Of a DNA stretch of 64,000 nucleotides, positions 25,401-35,889 are shown one piece after another. Every line of letters begins with the position of its first letter. The first letter of the stretch is position 1. The position numbers and the translations under genes are program-made. Under the pieces are notes generated by a model, which saw only the letters and a list, made by a program, of their open reading frames with translations, was not told the DNA's origin and did no database searches. Source of the DNA: Tubulanus polymorphus (lineage: Eukaryota > Nemertea > Palaeonemertea > Tubulaniformes > Tubulanidae); NCBI RefSeq assembly GCF_964204645.1, contig NC_134036.1, forward strand, positions 9,038,704-9,102,703, given 5' to 3'.

Positions 25401-25856
25401 CATTTCATTGATGGATACGACTGTTTCTAAGCGCGGATTCGGTACTTCGTTGGATACGACTGCTGCAGAGCGCGGATTCGGTACTTCGTAGACGGATACG
25501 ACGTCTGCAGAGCGCGGATTCGGTACTTCGTTGACGGATACGACTGCTGAAGAGCGCGGATTCGGTACTTCGTCGACGGATACGACTGCTGCAGAGCGCG
25601 GATTCGGTACTTCGTTGACGGATACGACTGTTTTATTACATACGACTAGATGTGTTTCGATATTTTCTCTCCGCGATATGATGGCCAAACACTCGGAGCA
25701 ATGAAAATGGTCATGTCCACTTTGGTTTCGGCAACAAACATGATGGCATGCGAGTATAAGTATATCTAGCAAAAGCAAAAAAAAACAGAAAAAGAATAAA
25801 AAGCAATAATAATACATCGCTTTCATCGTTGGTAGCCTTATATTCAAGAAATGCAT
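22434..25856 (-). pseudogene. HMGXB3-like (transposase-derived) gene, broken
   Basis: Right to left: a hydrophobic N-terminal segment, an HFHC.EC....R..NIETH.. zinc-finger-like motif, a 13-14-residue repeat (25226-25640), a second such finger, then CVDPNRGIFLIANS and PIHVIA (24847-25242). Next come a Cys-rich SWIM-like stretch CKCSSGK..CIHKSIAKW in two frames (24566-24820), KRIPVIPGH with CHKCGCEL (24292-24495), FRYQEHDEGIHIFDDSLLL (about 24070-24140) after an in-frame TGA, HTAVGRLVSIIEET (about 23930-23980), GGWLAVTCPHRVAYGIKVLL with MKHQPTVVISDLAG (22870-23154), and the tail HVFVLRLIIHFWHVRIN (22434-22619). This module order matches the uncharacterised C-terminal half of HMGXB3-like proteins. 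At least four frameshifts or stops break it. Confidence 0.68.
25226..25640 (-). repeat. In-frame coding minisatellite, 39-42-bp units, about 10 copies
   Basis: Each unit reads VVSVNEVPNPRSAA or the shorter VVSNEVPNPRLET on the minus strand. Units of 42 and 39 bp alternate in the part nearest 25226. Near 25261 the unit has GTTC where the others have GTTTC, a one-base loss that shifts the frame between the two halves of the HMGXB3-like gene. Confidence 0.85.
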
Positions 25857-26139
25857 AGTTCAGTTTACCTCTGTACAAAAACGCTGATTTTCTATGGCAT
25901 AGTAGATGGTTCTTTAATCACGACTTTTTTGCTGGCTTAAAGACGGTAGTTGGACGCGCTGGGCAGCTGTGTAGAGGTTGCTTCGGTAGCGACTCCAAAT
26001 ACGTATCAACAGACTTTATGATAGAGGCTTGCGGCTGCAGCGAGAATTACATTATTCATAATATTAGATAAATTCAACTTATTGTCACTGATTATATCTT
26101 TAGTTTCAATTTATTATGTATTTTTTATGATATAATAAT

Positions 26140-26975
26140 CATTTAGTCTTAGAAAACAAAACAAATACTGCTAGAAAAATCGCAATCGCTCCTAAAATCA
26201 CGCTGTCTTCTACATGGCGTTACAGGCCCCAAATGTTCTGCAGTCGCTATGGCGTGAAAGGACCCGAACGGTTTTCCGTACAAACAAATGAATAATTGTC
26301 ACTCGTTATCGTAACTATTCAAAGATCTATCATTCTACATGGATTGTCAATCATTTAGACTTAGAAAAAAGGCAAATATTGTTTCAAAAAGCTCCTAAAA
26401 TCACGCTGTCTTCTAGATGGCGTGTCAGGCCCCAAACGGTCTACAGAATAGCTTCAATTGAGACATGGCGTGAGAGGACCCGAACGTTTTCCGTACAAAC
26501 AAATGAATAATTGTCACTAATTATCATGAATATTCAAAGATGTATCATTCTATATGGTTTGTCAATCATTTAGACTTAGAAAAAGGCAAATATTGTTTCA
26601 AGAAGCTCCTAAAACCACGCTGTCGTCTACATGGCGTGTCAGGCCCCAAACGTTCTGCAGCCAATATGGCGTGTCAAGCTTCAGTTGAAACATGGCGTGA
26701 GAGGAACCGATCGGTTTTCCGTACAAACGAAGGAATAATTGTCACTAATTATCATAAATATTCAAATATTTATCATTCTATATGGTTTGTCAATATTTAG
26801 ACTTAGAAAAAAGGCAAATATTGTTTCAAGAAGCTCCTAAAAACCACGCTGTCGTCTACATGGCGTGTCAGGCCCCAAACGTTCTGCAGCCAATATGGCG
26901 TGTCAAGCTTCAATTGAAACATGGCGTGAGAAGACCTGGATTATTTTTCGTTCAATCAGTAGTACAATAATCATT
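26140..26975. repeat. Four tandem copies of a 210-225-bp unit
   Basis: Copies begin at about 26140, 26350, 26565 and 26791 with ATCATTTAGACTTAGAAAA and contain CACGCTGTCTTCTA, ATGGCGTGTCAGGCCCCAAA and TTTTCCGTACAAAC. Copies 3 and 4 share an extra GCAGCCAATATGGCGTG segment. Related ATGGCGTGACAAGCCCC sequence recurs near 27550. No coding role is credible. Confidence 0.85.
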
Positions 26976-29213
26976 ATGTCTTAGAAATAGGTTTATAAAT
27001 CGTTGTTTCTATTTTGTTCATATTTAAAAATATACAAAAATTGCTTTGGTAATAAGTAAAGAATAAATAGAAATTCATTACACATTGATATACCGGTACT
27101 TGAAATTATCTCATTCAGGTTTTACACGTCGTATCTGACTAAATAACGTGGTCCGTTCGACGCGAACATATATCTTCGTTCCGCGTGAATCATATATAGT
27201 CTGCATTTTGCTCGGGGCTTGTGACGCCCTTTACGGATGAAACTCCATGGCTGAAATACCCAATTCCTTTTCAGATCCAAGCTTCAGGGTCGAACTACAC
27301 CCATAAAACTAATGACGACACCAGACGTATAATATTACAACGTACGTACATTTATTAAAGTTATGTGGCTGGGACTGACTGTGGTCAGTAAACATATATT
27401 GTTATAGGTACAGTTTATAGGGGTATGTCAAGTATAAACACTGAATGATTCACACTGAACAGACTGACTCAGTACACCATATAAACACTATACATACAAT
27501 AACTATACAATAACTGGGTAACACAACTGGGTGACACGCCTTGTCAGATATGGCGTGACAAGCCCCAGGGCCTGTGACGCCATATTTAGCTGATTCTTAA
27601 GATTGACTACACTCAATTTTTCAGTCGGCGACGGACGTTTATCGTTGTTAGTGATGTAATATGTAAAAAATACAGGAAACCTATCCCAATTGGTTTTGTT
27701 CTACCGATCCATAGTACTGTAGCGTAATGGGGGAATGGGGGAATTATAAGCGGGCACGCAACGTCCGCTACGGTGTCGTAGCGCGACACAAAGTCTCCTC
27801 AGGGAAGCGGGTTTGCACGCTTCCGGTCTCGTGATTCCTCGAGTATCTCGTGGTAGCATGAACGGCGAGGGGGAAAGTGGACGTTGCTTCATAAGTTCGC
27901 TGATGTCGAACGGACTCTAGGAAAAAGTTGAAATCAGAAGAGTGGTTGGAAATGCCTCGGAGAAACGGACCAAAGCCAAAGAACGAAATTCAGAGATGTA
28001 CGTATATCTCGATATGTCCACGATAGTGGCTTTAATTAATATCTTAATGTAAATAATGCAATTATAACTTTATGATGATTAGATTAACAATGATCAAATG
28101 AAATAGAGTGTTAATAACATACAGGGCTGGTGACACACAGTCAAAAGACACACGGTCTCGAGAGGACACACAGTCCCACAGCCTCAAAGTATGCCTGAAC
28201 TTGCAAGATCTCCAATAAAACACGGAAATGAAGGATAATAAATCTTATTTCAATACTATACACCGAGTCACGTTATCTGATGAAAAAGGAAGCCATTAAC
28301 CGAGGAGACTCCTTGAAAGTTCGACTAATTCTACTAGTATCTACAATATATCTACAGCGTGCGAAACGCGATCAATAGGATAAGATTTCGTCAAACATTT
28401 ATACAAAGTGCCCTCGGACGGGACCGACGGCAAAACGCGATAATACGGGCGCGGGGAACTAATGATGTTCGACCACACGATTGGCTTCAATGTTTAATAC
28501 ACACAGTTAATAACGGCGCGCTCTGACGGAATCGAGGGCGAAAAGCGATAGGACGCTCTTATAATATACAACAATAAATTAGGCCAATCAAAACAGTAAA
28601 TAGAAATAACAAGCGGGACCGGTTCAGGACACGGCGACTTGCCTTCCAACTCGTCGACCCATGCAATCTACTCCGGTCAGGTTGAGAGGGAAGACGAGAA
28701 GGACCGCGACACCGCCGGTCCTTCCCCTGTCTCGATAAAAAGGTAAAAGGGGAGAATCGAATCTCCGCGCGTGAATCAGAATTAATACCCCCATTAACCA
28801 ACAATTAAAAACGTTAATTAACGAGCCGGGAAACGAGCGCGCCGACCGGCCCGGCAACGTGCACCGCAACCGGCCCGGAGTCAAGAAATTCCAACAATAG
28901 ATACCGGAGACTCCCCTCGCGAGCGAAACCTAGCGGGGGAAGCCCGATAAATGATACATTTTGGCCGCGAACACAGAAGGTAGAAAGTTTCTTTTGTCCA
29001 ATGGCGTATAGCGCCGCCGCGGTCGAAAATCGAACTAATCTGTCAAGTCGATAATTTTCTAAGTGAGAAGACGCCGCGTTCAGTTCGCGGTACACTGCTG
29101 TTCATCAAATTTGTTTTGAAGTTGAAGTTCACAGCGCGGCTCCCAGGAATTCCAGCGATAATTCCTCGTCGTCGTACAATTTAAGAAATTTAGAGGCAAA
29201 AAATTACCTACAG
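26976..29213. other. No gene recognised; GC-richer stretch 28400-29100
   Basis: Loose repeats of GCGATAGGACG and GCGATAATACG lie near 28440 and 28550. Overlapping open frames at 28559-29095 (minus) reflect base composition. The GC-rich part may include the promoter of the chromodomain gene, but no specific element is evident. Confidence 0.4.
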
Positions 29214-31116
29214 ATGATCCAACTTCCATTAATAAAGGAAAGGAAAGTTAAAGCTCAACCTGCTGTACAGACTTTAGGCTACTACGACGTTGAAAGAATT
29301 ATTTCGAGAAAGACAGAGGGCCGAAAGGTAACGTTAAGTTAAGAAGCATAGCCATACATTCGTTTAGCCCCCAACGAGACGTAAAATAGCGCACTACGCT
29401 GGTATATTCGGCTAAATGTCTTATTTAGGCCTATGGAATTAAGGTATGAGTGAAGTCACCCGCCTGCGAGGATGCCCTGGTTCCAAATGAAAATATTCGT
29501 AATTTTTCATTTATTATGTTCTAATATCCAGAAAATGAGCATAACGCACAAAACTATTAAGATACATTGATAAAACATTTTTAGATCAATATTTATTATG
29601 TAGATTGCCATTACGAGTTTGGATGGCACTGTTCATGTCTTAAAATTCACGGATTATAATTCGGTATGTGGCTGCCCTGACAGCTAACCGAGCCGACGCT
29701 AGCGCCATCTATCAAACATAAATTGAAGCTGTTGCCCAATTTTACAACAAATACTGCCACAAATCATTGGAAAGGTCTGTTGTGTTTAGTGTCAATAGAA
29801 TTTTCATAGGCCCTATATTTATTAAGATGCCAAGTCTCAGATTCGACTGGCAGTGTTTATTGTTTTTGAAAGATTTGGAGAACAGAAGTTACAACCTGTC
29901 CTAGAAGGGAGGACTAGCCTACTTGTTTTACACATTTCTTCAAACTTCAAAATTTTCATACTGAGAGGAAATCAAGGGTGATGTTGATTTGTAATTGACA
30001 CATAATTCTTGAATTAAGTATAGAACTCCTATGAATAAATACAGTATATAATAGCACATATTATTCGTATGCAGGCCTACTTGTCGGAGAAGGTTCTTCG
30101 GTTTGTTACTGTTGCCTATTTTGTGGCTGAAAATAATGAATAATGAAAAACCCTCATCAACTTTGAGGTGACTGTTTAGTGATACCACACGTTCTGCAGG
30201 CCATAAAAAATTACTTGATTCTCATCAGTTGTGATCAACATATCGGAGAGGGAGGTTTATATTTTGTATGAAATAATATTGATTTATGATGATTTTATAT
30301 CCGTCATATTCATCTAAAAACGACTCTGTCACAATAGCAAGGCCCATTGAGGTTGCGATTTTTTTTAAACCAAAACCGCTTGTCACTGAACAGAAGTGGG
30401 TCAATGTTTGCTGAACTGAACTAGCTTTCAATAATCATTAAATGTGAACTAATTTGAGTGCTATGTCTCACTATTATCTTAAGTGTTTACAATTCGGAGT
30501 GGGCGCTGATAAGAATCAAATAATTTATTTCATAAGATCTAAATGTCATCAAGATGCTGAAGTACTGGTACAAACAAATTGTTGTATTTTTCAGGTTTTC
30601 TTTCTTGTCAAGTGGGAAACTTATAGTATAACTCATTGTTCCTGGGAGCCGTCTTCACATCTGCCACGTCATTTTATTGATAATTACGAGGAACCAAATA
30701 TTGAACCCACACGAATTTCATTTTGGTCCGATCGTTTTTCTGAAGCTGTTAGAAGATTAGTCCTAACTGAAGGAGTAGTAAGGGCAAACATCGAATTTCC
30801 GCTGGATATTTATCGTTATGTTTTTTACGGAAAGGGAACTCTTCTTAAAAATGGATACTTGTCTCTTCAAAAACGCGACTTTGATAAGTTACAACTCGAC
30901 GCTGCTTGGAATTATCGTATCAATAAACATGGGCAGGGACTCAGAATACTATTCCCTGTAGAATTAAAAGCAAAACTATGGTTTAGTCGAAGAATTTATT
31001 ACGTAAATGAGAACAAAAATCTTGATTTTGGGAAGAATCACCCACTCGAGAAAATAATCGTCCTATGTGTAACTATTGCGTGCGATACGGCGACATTGAA
31101 TGATGAAAATTCGTAG
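29214..31116 (+). CDS. Chromodomain protein, two exons
   Basis: Exon 29214-29327 starts with ATG directly after an acceptor (TTACCTACAG) and encodes YYDVERIISRKTEGRK. The donor is AAG|GTAACG. Exon 30595-31116 (acceptor TTTTTCAG, phase 0) continues VFFLVKWETYSITHCSWEP..HLP..FIDNYEEP. Joined, they make a complete chromodomain, the fold that commonly reads methylated histone tails, split at the usual loop. About 135 residues follow with no domain known to me (starting ISFWSDRFSEAVRRLVL). Stop TAG at 31114-31116. Upstream exons are possible. It is next to a transposase-like gene on the same strand. A chromodomain captured by or domesticated from a mobile element is plausible but unproven. Confidence 0.72.
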
Positions 31117-31635
31117 TTTGTATTGAACTTAGTTGACTTTAATGTCAAGCTGTAGTGAGTGGTCATTTATTCAAGAATTTCATTTTAAGACTGCAGATTG
31201 GAACTGTATTTGTGTTTTTTTTTCATGAATATTTGACATCAGAACTTGTAGTTGTCTTTTTGCGATTGTTCGACTGCAGTTTGTGGTTTTGTAATTTTTC
31301 CTATCCTTTATTTGGACTTCACTTACCTCGGACCAATTTTGCCAGTCCCAGTTTGTCCGAGTTAGGCAAGGTTTAACTGCAGAACTGGTTTTGTATTTTT
31401 TGTACTTATTACACTACAGAACTGGAGTGTTAGTTATTTACTTCTGTTTACAATCATATTTAGAACTTGCAATATGTCTCTTGGAGATATCGAATATAAG
31501 TACAAATTGAATTTAGTTACACGTAGTTTCAGTACATCTGCTGATGTTGTACTTAGCTTACAAATGGACTATGGTCTAATCAAAGAATTTCTAAACTTCA
31601 AGCAAAAAATATAAGATGCTAGCTATGTTTTATTA

Positions 31636-33309
31636 TTGAATGTAGCCCTTCCAAACTTTGTTCAGTTGCACCATACTGAACGTCTGAATCAAAGAATCAA
31701 AGAAATCTGTTCCTCTGTAAAAAACAAGTACCAGAACTTGTCCGGTAGAAGGTACATGGAACTGAATGCTAAAGTGTGGTCAATGGGCATATATGCCCAT
31801 GAACTAGTTGATGTTGGGGGGCAAGTTCAGAATTGTAAAATTTTGACCTCTGAAAACTGTGACCTACACAGAAGGATTGATCTACTTTTGAAATCAATCA
31901 TTGAATATCAAAACAGTACCCACTCCTTGTCTACCAAATGTCAGGAACAGCAAATAGAAATTGAAAGATTGAGCTCATCATTAAGTAATTATCTAGACAA
32001 GGTTTATAACAATCCTATCAAGACAAATAGTGGGAAATTATTTCATGATCTTAGTGATTGGCAACAAAAGCGTAGACTTCATTCGCTACATGGGGAAATT
32101 GAAAGGGCTCTATGGTTTATGGAAACATATGGCTTGGAAATTGACTCCTTGACTGTAACTATTGGAACTAACGAGCATAATATCAATTTCAAATCTGACA
32201 ACAGCAGGAACATAGGTAGTTATGAGAAATTGTCAGACTCCGTGAAGGACAAATTGAAAAATATTTTGTATGTGCTAGACTCATTTTGTATCAGCGATGC
32301 TGCCTACCATGAATTGACCGTTCTTGATTCAGAATTACCAAAGAAGTCACTTATAGTTCAATGTAGGGAATCTCTGTCAGATATATATTCCATACATAGG
32401 GCTGTTGGGGGAATACCAGGAGCCTACATAAGTTTCCATGAGCAAGTAGCTCTTCTGGTTAAGAATGACCCTTCTCTTCAGTCTGCTGAGAAAATTGTCA
32501 TAAAATTGCGTGGTGATGGAGCAAACATGAGTCGTGTTAGTAGTTTCCTAACTATGTCACTTGCCATTCTGAAAGAAGGGGCAAACACAGGTGTACCTAT
32601 TCCTATTGCAATTCTTAACCAGTCTGAATCGTATGATTCTATCAAGAATGGTCTCAAGCCACTCATTGAAGAAATCAATGAAATATTGATTCAAAAGAAA
32701 ATGGCTATTAATGGTCTATCATATGAGGTTGAAATTGTATTAGGTGGCGATATGAAATTTTTACAACTGTTGTGTGGTTTAAAAGGCAGTACAGCCAATC
32801 AAAGTTGTCCATGGTGCAAAGTGCACAAAGACAACAGACATGAGTGTAATCATAATTGGGATCATTTTCATCAAGATCCTCTTGTCAGAACCTATGATAA
32901 TTTAGTGAATGATGCCCTTGAATCCAAAAACGGGGTAGACCATCTACATATATTAAAGATAGATCCAGGAAACATTGTTATTGATGAGCTTCATCTATTA
33001 CTAAGAATATTTGATGTATTATTGCGTAATATCATCACTGATGTTAAGGATCTTGATGACTTTGCCAGACTTGGCCAGCTAGATACTGCTAATCAACCAC
33101 TAATAGGAGATAAACTACAAAATCTTTGTAAACTGATAAACTCATGTGGTGTGACTTTCAGGATATGGGAAGTCAGAGATCCATTAACACATAAAGGTAC
33201 TGGCAAACTTGATTGGACATCTGTTCAAGGACCCGATGTAAAAACCATTATGACACTTCTACCTCAGATGTTACAGGGGTCAGATGTCATGCATGCACAG
33301 ACAAAACAT
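31636..33309 (+). pseudogene. RNase H-fold transposase-like gene, 5' part, split by element A
   Basis: Open frame entered near an acceptor (AATGTAG). Order of parts: coiled-coil-like region (residues ~70-120); FHDLSDWQQKRRLHSLH and LWFMETYGLE, typical of this animal family; IKLRGDGANMSR (Asp ~294); VLGGDMKFLQLLCG (Asp ~372) followed by a CPWCKVHKD zinc-binding motif; and DELHLLLRIFDVLLR (~450). These fit the D, D part of an RNase H-like transposase core. The family is widespread in aquatic invertebrates but unnamed to me. The reading stops just inside element A. The original frame resumes at 41634. Confidence 0.78.
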
Positions 33310-34486
33310 CACGACCGTACGCGAACACGCGAAAACGAGTAACGCTCGGCGACCCGCAACAATTGTATTGATTGGCGGGATTCGACCTCTCGCTAAAAAT
33401 AGCTGAGCCGCTATCACGTGATCGAGCTAATGGTTAAAGGATAGCACGGAGGTTGTGGACGGGTTTCCTTATTGCTGGTTCAATGATGACGTATATCATC
33501 CCCTCGTGCCTTGGAAATAAACTTAGTTCCCATCTCAACTTCGTCAAGTTTTTACTTTTTCGCTGAGTGATCTAGTTTTCGCGCTATACAGGCGCAAAAA
33601 CTTGGGATATTCTGGATTTTTCCACGCATGCGGAAGCCGCTGGTAATAAACTAATTTCTTCTCAGTGATCAAATATACAAAATAAAACGAAACATCTCGA
33701 AGAAGAAAATTTTCCCACGTTTAATTTGATATACGATACGTCTATATTACGATAAATGTTGACTGACCACTTTTGCAATCCGCGTCCGGGATTTTCTACA
33801 AAAAGATGCCACTCGGATTAGGCCTCAGCCCACATGCTAAAAAGCGATGTTATCGTTTCAGAATATCCGGATAGTTATTATTTGAACTATCATATGACAT
33901 GAAATTTGAGTCCATTAGGCCTAATAATGTAAATTTCAATACCAAAACAAAGTAGGTCCTGATGTGGATCGAGTAGGCCTAATACGCCCTTAGGTCTACC
34001 CCCGGCCCGGTACCAAATTAGCTGTTTAAATACTAATTATCATAGGCCTTCCTAATCCAGCAGGCCGTAGGGTGGGTGGAATTAGGGGGGGGGGGGGGGG
34101 GGTGGTTGCTGATTTCATTTTAGTGGAACTTTTAACAAATGGGGGGGGGGTCTAGAAAACCCGCATACTGGTACTAGGAAGATCAGACTGCATTTAAAAA
34201 TCAGATAAAATTCTCAGTTTGCAGTACATCAAATTCTTAGGTTGTTTTTTATACTGATGTTTAATTATATTCTAGATCGGAACGCACAGTGGTCCAGGTA
34301 TCCCAAGTTGTTTTGATCGGCGACGTGAGCTGCTGAACCAGTGTAGGCCTATAAAATCTTACGGGTAATGTAAGTGTAAGTTAAACCTTTATCTCTAAAC
34401 CAAATAATTGAAATTATTTACTTTGCTTTATAACGGCTGATGATACTTCCAGGAACGGAAATCAGCAGTATTGATCTAAATTATCT

Positions 34487-34616
34487 ATGTTCACGATGGC
34501 GGATAAAAATGTAAACAGGAGTCTCGAGTCAAAGGGTGTGAGAGGAAAAAGAAAACTTTATTTTGGAGGGAATAAAAAGGGAAAGAAAAACAAAATCAAA
34601 AAGATGATAGAATCAA
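34487..34616 (+). CDS. First coding exon of the element A gene (basic N terminus)
   Basis: Starts at ATG 34487 or the nearby ATG 34496 and ends at A|GTAAGT. It encodes a lysine-rich segment GKRKLYFGGNKKGKKNKIKK that could act as a nuclear localisation or DNA-contacting tail. The paralogue at 48592-48704 encodes GKRKLYYGSNQKSKKNKAKV at the same phase, which supports it as a real exon. A middle exon ending at 35070 (VTLEG|GTAAG) fits the phase of the main exon; its start is unresolved. Confidence 0.7.
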
Positions 34617-34773
34617 GTAAGTATTCTATGATCCTATTTTCATATGAATTTACTGTTAATGTTAGTGTTCTTATTTCAATTAAGTGTTATCAATAAAAGC
34701 TCTAATGTATTATTACGTGATTCTTTTTTCCATTTTCATCAGTTTTAAAATCAATCGTGTATAGTTAACTCAT

Positions 34774-34884
34774 ATTTAAGTCTTCCTTTGATTATCTCCA
34801 ACCAAAAAGTATACTCTCTCAAAAATAAATTGTGAAGTTCTTTAATAAAATAAACAGGCCCGATAATCAAAGGAAGACTTAAAT
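34774..34884. repeat. Perfect 22-bp inverted repeat
   Basis: ATTTAAGTCTTCCTTTGATT (first 20 of 22 bases) at 34774-34795 is exactly complemented at 34863-34884, with a 67-bp spacer. It lies in intron 1 of the element A gene. It could be the ends of a tiny MITE or an intronic hairpin. Poly-G runs at 34087-34105 and 34141-34150 lie upstream. Confidence 0.75.
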
Positions 34885-35473
34885 ACATGTAAGACTGTAA
34901 ATTCCAAAAAGCATTTTTCCAATGACGTTACAATGGATTTTCCCATGACGTGACTATTGCGGACTGCCGAGAGGATTTTTTTGTGTTAGACCGAGTTCCA
35001 GTTCTGTGATTTTCTCAGAATATTGCCACCTTGTGTTGATAAACCACCAACAATTGAAGTCACACTGGAGGGTAAGTTTTATAGTAGTAAATTATATAAT
35101 TTATTCTCTCACCGACATGAAATGAAGTCATTCATTATATTAAAACAATTTTGCCAACATATCAAGTATCAGTTTGTGTCATCAATAAATATATTAATGG
35201 CAATACATTTCGTGAAGTTCAAAAGTTCTGAAAAGTTAATTTGTTACACTAACAATGGTTGTTTCATGTACTAATAAAAATCTAAACAGTGAAACTCTCT
35301 TAAGTCAGGATGATCATGATGTAATCCAGATGAAGACTTACTAAATTTTAGTCCTATAGAAATTGGGACTAAAATATAGATAACATTTGTTATGTGACAT
35401 ATATGATGATGACTGAAGCGAGTTTAACTGTATATTAAAGATTAAATGATCACTTATTTTGTGTAAATTCAAA

Positions 35474-35756
35474 GCTGGATTCACACTACCACTAGTTCGA
35501 CCGGTTTAGTTTGGATTGGATCAAATCACTGAGTGTGCGTTCACATACGCGTTGCTAAATTGGTTCCAGATTGTAATGACTTGCAGTTTTATATTTGAAC
35601 AATTGTGATGATTGCAGTTTATTATATTATATAATATACTGCAATCATCAAAATTGTTCAATTCAATAGTTTTAAACTCATCACGCTTTGGTCCAGTCCA
35701 AGTTGGACCGGGCCAAATTTAGACCAGTCTAAATAACTTTGTGTGATCACGCTTTA
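35474..35756. mobile_element. MITE-like element, second copy of the 2614 family
   Basis: Left end GCTGGATTCACACTAC and CTAGTTCGACCGGT; right end complement of AAAGCGTGATCACAC and TTTAGACTGGTCTAAAT. An internal palindrome at about 35598-35659 pairs GAACAATTGTGATGATTGCAG with its near complement. It lies in the intron before the main exon of the element A gene. Confidence 0.55.
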
Positions 35757-35889
35757 ATGAACTTCAATACATTGCTTTATTAATATGCGAGATGCAAAAT
35801 GCACTTTATTTCATTTCTTAATACTTGCAAGTAGCAATACCTTTTTTATTTAAATGTTTTATTTATGTTTTCATTTTGATTTGATTAAG

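Noticed and set aside
28559-29095. Overlapping minus-strand open frames in a GC-rich stretch
   Set aside because: No domain, no splice context, and two overlapping frames are equally open, which fits base composition.
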